A stretch of 27,685 nt of DNA from an uncultured Eubacteriales bacterium (GCA_934446365.1 CAKSDZ010000009.1:1-27685); one strand, 5' to 3'. Positions 1-7,608 are shown, counted from the stretch's first letter. Program-made: numbers and translations. The notes: generated by a model not told the origin, from the sequence alone.

Positions 1-396
1 TTTGCGTATGATGCGAGCGGTCTGCGCATAAGAAAGGGAGCGACGACCTATCAGCTCGACGGAAGCAGAATTTTGAGTGAGACAAGACCGACTGGCACGG
101 CATGGTATTACTATGATAATGGCGGCGTATGCGGATTCCAGTATAACGGTGCGAAGTATTATTACGAAAAGAATCTGCAAGGCGATATCACGGCGATATA
201 TGATGGGAATGGCACTCTGAAAGCGCAATACGTATATGACGCATGGGGCAATCATATCATTACAGTAAATGTTGACGGTATCGGTACGCTCAATCCGTTT
301 AGGTATAGAGGTTATTACTTTGACACCGAAACAGGTTTGTATTATCTCAATAGTCGATATTATGACCCACAGACGGGACGGTTTATCAATGCGGAT
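1..396 (+). repeat. Rhs core segment, copy A
   Basis: This is the C-terminal part of an Rhs/YD-repeat core, ending at the conserved RFINAD. It is nearly identical to copy B: the first 60 bases differ from 2050-2109 at only two positions. It carries the RYRGYYFDTETG and YYLNSRYYDP signatures of the Rhs-associated core domain. It is GC-richer than the tail that follows, and that composition break marks the shell/toxin boundary. The copy is cut by the left edge, so it cannot be told whether it continues into a full-length gene. Confidence 0.9.
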
Positions 397-1032
397 GTGT
401 ATGTAAGTACAGGGAATGGTATATTAGGATATAATATGTTTTTATATTGTCTTAATAATGTTATTATGAGAATTGATTCGAATGGTAATGTTTCCGTAAA
501 AAAGATATTTCAAGCAGTTTGGTCTGGAGTTTCAAAGTTTTATGGAATAAAATCGGAGGAAAATGGAGTAAATAACCCGGTTGAGCCGATTGATAAAGCC
601 TTAGAGGTAATTGGTTATGTTGAGTCGGCAAAATCATATTTTGAGAGTTTAGATAAGTTGGGGAAAGCTAATTATTTGACCATGATGAATATTTTAGGAT
701 ATGCGAGATTTGGTGATGATTATGAAATGATTTCGATAGATGGATATATGAGCAGCGACCACTATGTTGAACAGGTAAAAAGAGCTGCGCAAAATTTAAT
801 TACATATTCCTATATCGATTCACGTGCCGCACAAATTTTGACGGCAAGAACTTATACTTGTGATGACTATATGTATTTAATGGGAATATCAGCCTCAATA
901 GGAGCTAATCGTATTGTTATGTTGAATGCCTTAGATTACTATGCCATACCTTCGCTTGAATTGTTTGGACAAATGTATTTGTCTATTTTGGGATTGGGAT
1001 CTGTTAATGAATTGATGGAGTGGATAAAATGA
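1..1032 (+). CDS. Rhs-family polymorphic toxin, C-terminal part (cassette A), 5' truncated by window
   Basis: The frame is open from base 1; the first start-like codon (TTG 73) lies inside the core and is unlikely to be the true start. Residues 1 to about 132 are Rhs core, which in known Rhs/WapA proteins forms a shell that encloses and releases the C-terminal toxin. The remaining about 210 residues, starting VYVSTGNGILGYNMF, are an AT-rich variable tail with no catalytic motif I recognise; it is rich in Tyr, Ile and Leu. The stop overlaps the next gene's start (ATGA), which fits a translationally coupled toxin-immunity pair. Toxin function is inferred from architecture, and the activity is unknown. 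Because its immunity partner is a lipoprotein, the target may lie outside the cytoplasm. Confidence 0.85.
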   Translation, partial: FAYDASGLRIRKGATTYQLDGSRILSETRPTGTAWYYYDNGGVCGFQYNGAKYYYEKNLQGDITAIYDGNGTLKAQYVYDAWGNHIITVNVDGIGTLNPFRYRGYYFDTETGLYYLNSRYYDPQTGRFINADVYVSTGNGILGYNMFLYCLNNVIMRIDSNGNVSVKKIFQAVWSGVSKFYGIKSEENGVNNPVEPIDKALEVIGYVESAKSYFESLDKLGKANYLTMMNILGYARFGDDYEMISIDGYMSSDHYVEQVKRAAQNLITYSYIDSRAAQILTARTYTCDDYMYLMGISASIGANRIVMLNALDYYAIPSLELFGQMYLSILGLGSVNELMEWIK

Positions 1033-1775
1033 AAAAAACGATTGGTGTTTTGCTTATTCTATTATTGATATCTTCATGCTTTTCTTGTGACAAGGAAGAA
1101 AGAATCAGCTCTCTTTGTGTGTATAAAGAATATGATATGGAAGTTGACTTGACAAATATGGATAAACAATTAGAAACAATATATCCACAGTCGGAATATA
1201 TGGTTTCTAAGCAGAATGATGGATATTATATGATTTTGCCGAATGATGAGAAGCGCTTGGAAGAAAACGGCACATTGTTTGTGGAGGTGTTCTCTTCCGC
1301 ATCGGAGGCACATGATAAATATGTGGAAGCTTTTTTGGGGATTGAGACTTACTATCGATATGGTGTGATTCGTCTGAATCATATGGTGGTTTATGGACAG
1401 AGTGATATACTAAAACCATTTATGGCATATTTTTCGATGGACATTCCTGACGAAAAGCCAATCCGATCCGAATCCGCTATCAAAGAATATGACAGAGAAA
1501 TCGATTTCGAGAAACTTTCTCGGATAGCAAAAGAGTATAATTATTCAATATATCAAGATTCTGACCTTTATACACATAGTACGCACCACATTGTTATCAA
1601 TGACGACGGAACCTCCTTAATGGGTTTATATACCGTATCGGAACCGGAGGCGTTCTTTGACATGATGCTATCGACGGGGGACTTTACTGCCGGACAGCTT
1701 ATCGTCTATCAAAATATTTCGATTATTGTAATAGATGATTTTTGGCTTGATATCATAAGAAAGTGTGAAAAATAA
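1029..1775 (+). CDS. Putative lipoprotein immunity protein of cassette A
   Basis: The protein has 248 residues from ATG 1029, which overlaps the toxin stop as ATGA and has a GGAG at 1017-1020. A GTG at 1020 would add only three residues and would consume that ribosome binding site. The N-terminus is a lipoprotein signal: MKK, a hydrophobic run, then a lipobox ending in Cys (LLISSC). The mature part is acidic and seems to contain two related halves: KEYDMEVDLTNMDKQ near residue 35 and KEYDREIDFEKLSR near residue 155. This may be an internal duplication. No family is recognised. Position and coupling indicate immunity to toxin A, acting on the outer face of the membrane. The last 93 bases and the terminator start are duplicated at 7626-7737. 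Confidence 0.75.
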   Translation: MKKTIGVLLILLLISSCFSCDKEERISSLCVYKEYDMEVDLTNMDKQLETIYPQSEYMVSKQNDGYYMILPNDEKRLEENGTLFVEVFSSASEAHDKYVEAFLGIETYYRYGVIRLNHMVVYGQSDILKPFMAYFSMDIPDEKPIRSESAIKEYDREIDFEKLSRIAKEYNYSIYQDSDLYTHSTHHIVINDDGTSLMGLYTVSEPEAFFDMMLSTGDFTAGQLIVYQNISIIVIDDFWLDIIRKCEK

Positions 1776-1776
1776 T

Positions 1777-1807
1777 ATAAAGGCGTCCTTCATAAGGACG
1801 CCTTTAT
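1777..1807 (+). terminator. Terminator of cassette A
   Basis: A 14-bp perfect stem (1777-1790 with 1794-1807) and a 3-nt loop begin two bases after the immunity stop. The 3' side is T-rich rather than a long uninterrupted T run. Confidence 0.8.
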
Positions 1808-1811
1808 TACC

Positions 1812-1840
1812 TTGACATAATTGAACAGAAAATGTATACT
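1812..1840 (+). promoter_or_regulatory. Consensus sigma-A promoter at the A/B cassette junction
   Basis: TTGACA (1812-1817), a 17-bp spacer and TATACT (1835-1840) sit exactly between terminator A and the start of core copy B. Transcription would begin in core B and read through the orphan toxin-tail and immunity genes. The sequence fit is excellent; function is inferred. Confidence 0.6.
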
Positions 1841-2445
1841 ATACCACGGGCACGCTCGGAGCGGTCCTTGACACGAAAACATATACCTATGCTGCGACCG
1901 GCTGGAAAGACAGACTGACGAGCTTCAACGGAGAGGCCATCGCCTATGATGCGCTGGGCAATCCGACGACATACCGCGGCCATGCGCTGACTTGGGGGAA
2001 GATCAGGCAGCTGGAGAGCTACCGGATTGACAGTAATACGCTGCTCACGTTTGCGTATGATGCGAGCGGTCTGCGCATAAGAAAGGGTGCGACGACCTAT
2101 CAGCTTGACGGAAGCAGAATTCTGAGTGAGACAAGACCGACTGGCACGGTATGGTATTACTATGATAATGGCGGCATATGCGGGTTCAAATATAATAATG
2201 TAAGATATTATTATGAAAAGAATCTGCAAGGAGATATCACGGCGATATATGATGGGAATGGAAACAAAAAGGCAGAGTATCAGTATGACGCATGGGGTAA
2301 CCATACCATTACAGTGAATATCGATGGCATTGCTATTCTCAATCCATTCCGGTATAGAGGTTATTACTTTGATACCGAAACAGGGATGTATTATCTCAAC
2401 AGCCGTTATTATGACCCACAAACGGGACGGTTTATCAATGCGGAT
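1841..2445 (+). repeat. Rhs core segment, copy B
   Basis: This orphan core copy starts abruptly at TATACCACGGGCACG and is open in one frame through to RFINAD at 2445. About 84 bases at its start are identical to copy C (from about 4042), and the later part is nearly identical to copies A and C. It has no ATG, GTG or TTG in frame until 2314, so it is a 5'-less gene end. Confidence 0.9.
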
Positions 2446-3066
2446 AAATTTACAAGTACGGGACAAGGATTTATTGGCTTTAATATGTTCGCATACTGTA
2501 ATAATTCTCCAATATTGTTTATAGATTCAACCGGAAACATGGCGATAACTCCAAAACTGAATATGTCTGCTGTTGAGTTGTTGTTGATTTGGTTGATAGG
2601 CAATGGAAATTATGTTAAATTTGGTGAAAATTCTACTCTGGCTGAATCATTAAAGAATTCGTCGCATATGAACGATATAATTGATGACTGTATTGAGACA
2701 TTTAAAACTACAGGACAGGCAAATTTTTCAGGAAACAGTGCATTTTCTGGCTTACCGGAATTAGATTTATGGCTTGGTGTAAGAGGCTTCAGATATGAGA
2801 TAAATATTACAGAAAAAACGTATACTGTTGGATTTGGAATTTTTAAGAAACAATATACCGAATATACTGCTGAAGTGCGTATATGGGATACTTATGATTT
2901 TAATTCAAATCAAGATTCAGGTGATGGTATAGGCAGTATTTTAAACAATATTGCATATAATTTGCATGAGAAAGGCGTTGGTTCAGATTATGGTTGGGAA
3001 GTTTCTTATTCGCAGAAGATTGGTGGCAAACGTCATAATTATGATTTTTTTGTTTTCCTTTTGTAG
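2314..3066 (+). CDS. Orphan Rhs toxin tip (cassette B)
   Basis: The frame is open from 1825 (just after TGA 1822-1824) to 3066, or 413 codons, but GTG 2314 is the first conventional start and has no convincing ribosome binding site. The product is the Rhs core end (RYRGYYFDTETG, RFINAD) plus an about 207-residue variable tail. The tail's C-terminal half is hydrophilic and contains WDTYDFN followed by an Asn/Gly-rich stretch and NNIAYNLHEKG. No toxin family is recognised with confidence. The 3' end overlaps the immunity gene by 77 bp in another frame. As a 5'-less cassette it most likely serves as a recombination donor for a full-length rhs gene, or is expressed weakly from the promoter at 1812. 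Confidence 0.7.
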   Translation: MNIDGIAILNPFRYRGYYFDTETGMYYLNSRYYDPQTGRFINADKFTSTGQGFIGFNMFAYCNNSPILFIDSTGNMAITPKLNMSAVELLLIWLIGNGNYVKFGENSTLAESLKNSSHMNDIIDDCIETFKTTGQANFSGNSAFSGLPELDLWLGVRGFRYEINITEKTYTVGFGIFKKQYTEYTAEVRIWDTYDFNSNQDSGDGIGSILNNIAYNLHEKGVGSDYGWEVSYSQKIGGKRHNYDFFVFLL

Positions 3067-3487
3067 TAATTTGATTTCTTGTAATTGGAATGCACGTGGT
3101 GATTGGAGTTATAATCTGCCGAATGGCTATAAAATTATGAGAGTTAATTCAACTGATATTGTATTGGTAGCATCTGATTATTGTTTGATTGATGAAAAAG
3201 GGTATTTGACGAATACGATGGTGGAAAGATATATTACCTGTTTTTGTTATAATGCCTATTATGTTGCTGTGCGGAGGATTGACGTATCTAATGATATGAG
3301 TTTTGAAGATATTGTGAATAAGGATTCTGATTCTGCGTTGTTTTATCTAGTCAATACTGAGACGAATGAATTGAATGGTCCATACAGTACATTAGAAGAT
3401 TTTGAAAATGCTTGTATGAAATTTGAAATTGTTGATTTGTGCGATTGGATAGACACATATCCTGCTCCTGAAGGAGCAATATATTAA
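2990..3487 (+). CDS. Putative lipoprotein immunity protein of cassette B
   Basis: I chose ATG 2990 because it gives a complete lipoprotein signal: a basic N-region (GKFLIRRR), a hydrophobic core (IIMIFLFSF) and a lipobox ending NLISC. The frame is open back to TTG 2951, and later starts (GTG 3023, ATG 3041) would lose the basic region. The ribosome binding site for 2990 (AAAGG, 14 nt upstream) is weak, so the start is uncertain. The mature protein is about 135 residues, acidic and rich in Tyr and Asp, and belongs to no family I recognise. It overlaps the toxin tail by 77 bp and is followed at once by a terminator. Like immunity A, its predicted anchoring outside the membrane suggests that toxin B acts there. 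Confidence 0.7.
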   Translation: MVGKFLIRRRLVANVIIMIFLFSFCSNLISCNWNARGDWSYNLPNGYKIMRVNSTDIVLVASDYCLIDEKGYLTNTMVERYITCFCYNAYYVAVRRIDVSNDMSFEDIVNKDSDSALFYLVNTETNELNGPYSTLEDFENACMKFEIVDLCDWIDTYPAPEGAIY

Positions 3488-3496
3488 AAAAGTGAT

Positions 3497-3532
3497 AAAA
3501 TCCGGTTATCTATATAGTGATAACCGGATTTT
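3497..3532 (+). terminator. Terminator of cassette B
   Basis: A 14-bp perfect stem (3497-3510 with 3519-3532), an 8-nt loop and a T-rich 3' side lie 10 bases after the immunity B stop. Confidence 0.85.
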
Positions 3533-3536
3533 TATA

Positions 3537-3565
3537 TTGATTTTGTTTTATTTTCGTGATAAAAT
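3537..3565 (+). promoter_or_regulatory. Possible promoter at the B/C junction
   Basis: TTGATT (3537-3542), a 17-bp spacer and TAAAAT (3560-3565) lie between terminator B and core copy C, the same place as the better promoter at 1812. In AT-rich DNA this match alone is weak evidence. Confidence 0.35.
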
Positions 3566-3570
3566 ATTGA

Positions 3571-4194
3571 ACGCAGACTTATCGGCCGATCTATGATACG
3601 CGCGCATCGGACGGAGCGGTATACGCGGATAATGCGGTAGTCGGCGTGACGCTGGATGGGGTGTTCACCTCGAAGGCGGAGCAGGACGACTGGGGACGCG
3701 TGACAAAGAAGAACCTGACAACGACCGGTTCGACAACGCCGCTGCTGTCGGAGGAATATAGCTATCTGGACGTAGCGGCCGGGTTTGAGACAAGACTGAC
3801 GACGATGGTGCAGCTGCTGACGCGCAAGGCGAAAGGCGTCACAAAGGATACGCTGCGCTATACCTATGACAACAACGGGAACATAACGGCAATCCGCAAC
3901 GGCCCCGGAACGGAATACTATGCGAAGTACACGTATGACGGGCTGAACCAGCTTGTCCGTGAGGACAACGCGGTGCTGGGCAAAAGCTGGGTATTCGCAT
4001 ATGACACGGCGGGGAACATTCTCTCCAAGAAAGAGTATGCCTATACCACGGGCACGCTCGGAGCGGTCCTTGACACGAAAACATATACCTATGCTGCGAC
4101 CGGCTGGAAAGACAGACTGACGAGAGCTTCAATGGGGAGAGCATCGCCTATGATGCGCTGGGCAACCCGACCACGTACCGCGGTCATGCGCTGA
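3571..4194 (+). pseudogene. Rhs core fragment upstream of the frameshift (cassette C)
   Basis: The frame is open from 3571 (after TGA 3568-3570); GTG 3646 is the first conventional start. It encodes standard YD-repeat core up to GWKDRLT and then runs into nonsense (RASMGRASPMMRW) and stops at 4194. Copies B and E read GACGAGCTTC at this point, while this copy reads GACGAGAGCTTC. A 2-bp AG insertion (repeat GAGAG at 4122-4126) therefore shifts the frame. The correct frame resumes as FNGESIAYDALGNP and continues into the ORF ending at 5255. Confidence 0.85.
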
Positions 4195-4649
4195 CATGGG
4201 GAAGAATCCGACAGCTGGAAAGCTACCGGATTGACAGCAATACGCTGTTGACGTTCGCATATGATGGAAGCGGCATCCGGACAAAAAAAGGTGCTATAAC
4301 CTATCAAATTGATGGTAGCAGAATTTTGAGTGAGACAAGGATAGATGGTACGATTACATACTATTACAGTATGGGCGGCATATGCGGGTTCAAATATAAT
4401 GATGTAAGATATTATTATGAAAAGAATCTGCAAGGAGATATCACGGCGATATATGATGGGAATGGAAACAAAAAGGCAGAGTATCAGTATGACGCTTGGG
4501 GTAATCAGACCATTACAGTAAATGTGGACGGTATCGGTACGCTCAATCCATTCCGGTATAGGGGTTACTATTACGATACCGAGACAGGGTTGTATTATCT
4601 TAAAAACAGATATTATGATTCACAAATAGGACGTTTTATCAATGCGGAT
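3577..4649 (+). repeat. Rhs core segment, copy C (longest)
   Basis: This is the longest core copy in the window. It begins around ACTTATCGGCCG and adds about 465 bases of YD-repeat core 5' of the point where copies B and E start. It contains YD-type repeats (for example YTYDNNGNITAI, YTYDGLNQLVRE and FAYDTAGNILSKKEY) and ends at RFINAD. The frame is broken at 4121-4127. Confidence 0.9.
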
Positions 4650-5255
4650 GTGTATGTATCTACTGGGGTTGGTATTTTAGGACATCATATGTTTATTTAT
4701 TGTAACGATAATCCCGTTGCATATGTTGATGTAAATGGAAATAGATTAACATCAGGATTTCAATATAATCTAAAAAAGTTTAAGGTGTGGCTTGATAATA
4801 GTGCAAGAAAAACAGCGGCTTTTTTGGATAAAGTGGGAAAAACAATCGAAGATGTTGCTTGTGAGATTATAGATACAACAAGAAAAATCCAAAAAGCTTG
4901 CCATGATAGCGTAGTTATTGAAGCTGAAGTTGGCACAGGAGTGGGGGTTGAGGCTGAAGTTTTTGGTATCGGTATTGAGGCGCTGGCTGAAGCTGGTGTG
5001 GGAATTGTAGTAGAAGACGGTCAATTAAATTTTGATAAAGATATGGGTACATTAGGTATAACTGCTTCAGCTTTTGGATTTTCCTTTGGACCAAGAGCGG
5101 TCAAAGAGGACGACGGAAAAATTGTTACAAAGTACCATGGTAAAGAAATAGGAGTGTTCAGTATGAGCGCTTATTTGGGTATTGGTGGACGTTTTTCCAT
5201 AGGTATAGACTGGAAAAAGTTGTGGGACGATATATATGAAGCTCTTTATCATTAA
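4248..5255 (+). CDS. Orphan Rhs toxin tip (cassette C), glycine-rich tail
   Basis: TTG 4248 is the first conventional start after the frameshift; the core reading frame is open from about 4128. The core ends at RFINAD (4649) and is followed by an about 200-residue tail. The tail first has a Lys-rich, amphipathic-looking part (KKFKVWLDNSARKTAAFLDK), then a glycine- and valine-rich part with alternating small residues (VGTGVGVEAEVFGIGIEALA, then GVGIVVEDG and ASAFGFSFG). This pattern suggests a membrane-active beta or glycine-zipper structure, and the next gene is a membrane protein, as expected for immunity to a pore former. That activity is inference; no catalytic motif is seen. A strong ribosome binding site for the next gene follows the stop. 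Confidence 0.75.
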   Translation: MTFAYDGSGIRTKKGAITYQIDGSRILSETRIDGTITYYYSMGGICGFKYNDVRYYYEKNLQGDITAIYDGNGNKKAEYQYDAWGNQTITVNVDGIGTLNPFRYRGYYYDTETGLYYLKNRYYDSQIGRFINADVYVSTGVGILGHHMFIYCNDNPVAYVDVNGNRLTSGFQYNLKKFKVWLDNSARKTAAFLDKVGKTIEDVACEIIDTTRKIQKACHDSVVIEAEVGTGVGVEAEVFGIGIEALAEAGVGIVVEDGQLNFDKDMGTLGITASAFGFSFGPRAVKEDDGKIVTKYHGKEIGVFSMSAYLGIGGRFSIGIDWKKLWDDIYEALYH

Positions 5256-5267
5256 AGGAGATTTTTT

Positions 5268-5690
5268 ATGAAATTGAAATTGCTGCGTTGGTTAGAACTT
5301 GGCTTGGATTTTTTTATATCAACTTGTATTACACTTTTGTTACTTATTGTAGTGAATAGCATTGCAAAAGTTGTCTTTAAATTGAATTTGCTTGCTGTTT
5401 ATAATATTGATTCTAATACGTTATTAAGAATTGTTCAAATATTTAGTATTTTCTTGCTATTGTTTAGAGATATATTTAAGGGCGGTAGTGTGGGGAAAAA
5501 AATATGTGGATTAAAAATTGTGTCGGAAAACAATATGAAGTCTATAAACCTTGGAATGAAAATTCTTAGGAATATCGGAATCTTGATATTTCCGCTTGAT
5601 GTTATTATTTTTATAATAACAGGAAAAAGGCTTGGCGAATTGATAACGCATACTACTGTTGTTAACAAAAACTTGAGTAAATATTCTTAA
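5268..5690 (+). CDS. RDD-family membrane protein, putative immunity protein of cassette C
   Basis: The protein has 140 residues from ATG 5268, with AGGAG at 5256-5260. Three hydrophobic segments are visible: about residues 12-37, 50-67 and 105-120. The sequence GGSVGKKICGLKIV after the second segment is the typical RDD-family signature. RDD proteins are small multipass membrane proteins of varied or unknown function. It lies 12 bp downstream of toxin C and before a terminator, so it is the cassette's likely immunity protein. A membrane location fits a toxin that acts on the membrane. The family call is good; the immunity role is inferred from position. Confidence 0.75.
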   Translation: MKLKLLRWLELGLDFFISTCITLLLLIVVNSIAKVVFKLNLLAVYNIDSNTLLRIVQIFSIFLLLFRDIFKGGSVGKKICGLKIVSENNMKSINLGMKILRNIGILIFPLDVIIFIITGKRLGELITHTTVVNKNLSKYS

Positions 5691-5741
5691 AAGGAAAGTA
5701 TCTGCTTTATAATAATTGAATCAGATGCTTTCCTTGCTTTT
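5691..5741 (+). terminator. Terminator of cassette C
   Basis: A 14-bp stem with one wobble pair (5691-5704 with 5722-5735), a 17-nt loop and a short T run end cassette C. Core copy D starts about 6 bases later. Confidence 0.7.
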
Positions 5742-5746
5742 AACAA

Positions 5747-5983
5747 TACTATGAGAAAAACCTGCAAGGCGATATCACTGCTGTTTATGATGAAAGTGGC
5801 ACTCTAAAAGCGCAATATGTATATGATGCATGGGGCAATCATACCATTACAGTAAATATCGATGGCATTGCTATTCTCAATCCATTCCGGTATAGGGGTT
5901 ACTATTACGATACCGAGACAGGGTTGTATTATCTCAACAGCCGGTATTATGACCCGCAGACGGGCAGATTTATCAATGCAGAT
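5747..5983 (+). repeat. Rhs core segment, copy D (shortest intact one)
   Basis: This orphan core copy begins at YYEKNLQGDITA and ends at RFINAD (5983), only about 79 residues. It differs more from A-C at its 5' end (AACCTGCAAGGC instead of AATCTGCAAGGA). The frame is open from 5744, straight after TAA 5741-5743. Confidence 0.85.
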
Positions 5984-6640
5984 GTGCAATTAAATACCAA
6001 TTCTCTATTTGGATATAATTTGTTTACATATTGTAACAATAATCCTGCTATGTTTGTTGATCCTTCAGGTAAGAGTGGCGTTCTTTTTCTTGTAGGTGCC
6101 GGTGCGCTCTTATTATTGGCTTTTGGAGCAACTGAGATATTGCTAATAGATGGTGCTGCGCAAGCATCGCAGGACATTGCTAAAACTCATTCTATTACAT
6201 TGCCGGAATCAAATAGTATTGACATTACTTTTCCTACTGTATTAGATCTTATTGGATATTTAAGTTATAAATCTCGGGCTAAGGAAGCTGAGCGAGAGAT
6301 TGAAAAGGCAAAAGAACGAGAACGAACCAGTAAAGAAGGCCCAATTTATTATCATGTGACATCTGCGGAAATAGCTGCTGAAATTATGTCTACAGGTATT
6401 ATCACTCCTGGGGAAGGTGGCTTTGTATATGCCTGGAGATCTTGTCCCAGTTCACAGGCTATAAACTATTCTGGAGCACGTTTTGTGGGGAGCGGCTCGG
6501 TGATAATTTCTTTTAGAACAAATGCGGCATTTGAGGGGGATCCTGAAATTAATAGGCAAACTTATCCGTATGGCCCTGTTAGAACTTATATTCCTGGCGC
6601 TATCAAGGTTACAGACGTACATATTGTGAAATTTAATTAG
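5924..6640 (+). CDS. Orphan Rhs toxin tip (cassette D), possible ADP-ribosyltransferase-like domain
   Basis: The frame is open from 5744 (298 codons); TTG 5924, inside the core, is the first conventional start. After RFINAD come a hydrophobic segment (GVLFLVGAGALLLLAFGA), a linker, a charged helix (KEAEREIEKAKERERTSKEG) and a C-terminal domain of about 100 residues. That domain starts IYYHVTS and continues with AEIMSTGIITPGEGGFVYAW. The H-V-T-S start, then a helix with Ile and Gly, then a Gly-rich turn and an aromatic strand resembles the opening of ADP-ribosyltransferase-fold toxins (the H-Y-D/E type and Tpt1-like proteins). This is a fold-level guess, not a motif proof. A single transmembrane-like segment before the toxin domain is common in exported polymorphic toxins. 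Confidence 0.7.
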   Translation: MYYLNSRYYDPQTGRFINADVQLNTNSLFGYNLFTYCNNNPAMFVDPSGKSGVLFLVGAGALLLLAFGATEILLIDGAAQASQDIAKTHSITLPESNSIDITFPTVLDLIGYLSYKSRAKEAEREIEKAKERERTSKEGPIYYHVTSAEIAAEIMSTGIITPGEGGFVYAWRSCPSSQAINYSGARFVGSGSVIISFRTNAAFEGDPEINRQTYPYGPVRTYIPGAIKVTDVHIVKFN

Positions 6641-6649
6641 GAGTATGAA

Positions 6650-7324
6650 ATGATTTTAAATATTGAAACTTTTAGTTGTAATTGTATATGTGAAAGTTAT
6701 AATATAGATGGCTATATGTCGGCGTGTAATCCCTTTTCATATCAATTTCAATCTGGTGTATATATTTTACAAGGAGAAATTGATTGTGGCGCTTGGGCTT
6801 TTGCGAGTTCAATATCTGAATATTGCAAAAATAAAAGGATATTTTTCCCGGAAAGTAAAATATATATAAATAATGAATCACAAGAAGAGAAAGCGGCTTT
6901 GTTAGCTTGTTATATTCATCAAAAGCCGTCTAAAATATCACATTTAAATACTTTATACAGTGCAATCAAAAAATCAGTTGAAAAATATCATTTTAGCATA
7001 ACTCCAGATGAACTGATATCGGTTTTTGGAATACCGACGGAGTATATTAATCGAAAATTATATACATTAGGGCAATATTATTATGCATATATTGCAATGG
7101 ATGGACTAATTAAAGGTCATAAAATTTTTACAACCGCTTGGATTGGTCATTATGGTTTTGAAGATTTTATATTACAAAAAATTGTAAATGCGCTTTTAAG
7201 ATTTGATTGCATACTTATTATTCCGTCAAGTACTCAAAATAAATTTTCATTTCCTGCTACTACGATTCCGATGAATTCCCTGTTTAATGATTGTGTACTT
7301 AGAGAGAGATATTCTGGTAATTGA
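6650..7324 (+). CDS. Putative cytosolic immunity protein of cassette D, ATPase-like
   Basis: The protein has 224 residues from ATG 6650; GGAG at 6640-6643 overlaps the toxin stop. No signal peptide or membrane segment is visible, so it should stay in the cytosol, consistent with an intracellular toxin target. The N-terminal third resembles the start of an ABC-type ATPase domain: GVYILQGEIDCGAWAFASS sits where a Walker A loop (GxxGxGKS/T) would be, followed by an ABC-like turn (IYINNES). The P-loop Gly-Lys-Ser/Thr is missing, so it would not bind ATP in the usual way. The rest is Tyr- and Ile-rich and unrecognised. The immunity role is inferred from its place between the toxin tail and a terminator. 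Confidence 0.65.
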   Translation: MILNIETFSCNCICESYNIDGYMSACNPFSYQFQSGVYILQGEIDCGAWAFASSISEYCKNKRIFFPESKIYINNESQEEKAALLACYIHQKPSKISHLNTLYSAIKKSVEKYHFSITPDELISVFGIPTEYINRKLYTLGQYYYAYIAMDGLIKGHKIFTTAWIGHYGFEDFILQKIVNALLRFDCILIIPSSTQNKFSFPATTIPMNSLFNDCVLRERYSGN

Positions 7325-7330
7325 CTATAA

Positions 7331-7360
7331 TAAAAGAAGCGGCAATGGCCGCTTCTTTTA
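7331..7360 (+). terminator. Terminator of cassette D
   Basis: A 13-bp perfect stem (7331-7343 with 7348-7360) with a 4-nt loop (AATG), flanked by A and T runs, lies 6 bases after the immunity D stop. It may work in both directions. Confidence 0.9.
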
Positions 7361-7393
7361 TAGATAAAGTGTTATATTAAAATATATGAATAA

Positions 7394-7608
7394 AAAGAGT
7401 ATGCCTATACCACGGGCACGCTCGGAGCGGTCCTTGACACGAAAACATACACCTATGCTGCGACCGGCTGGAAAGACAGACTGACGAGCTTCAACGGGGA
7501 GAGCATCGCCTATGATGCGCTGGGCAACCCGACCACCTACCGTGGTCATGCACTGACGTGGGGCAGAATCCGACAGCTGGAAAGCTACCGGATTGATAGC
7601 AATACGCT
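7394..7608 (+). pseudogene. Rhs core relic, copy E
   Basis: About 215 bases of core begin at KEYAYTTGTLG and end at YRIDSNTL. They match the 5' parts of copies B and C at high identity, for example one change in the first 84 shared bases. The core then stops abruptly, long before RFINAD. No toxin tail follows, so it is a broken cassette. Confidence 0.85.

Noticed and set aside
2885..2935. Colicin M-type active site in tip B (D-x-Y-D in WDTYDFN)
   Set aside because: The His-Arg pair expected shortly after D-x-Y-D in colicin M is absent (the region reads FNSNQDSG), so the match is too partial to claim.
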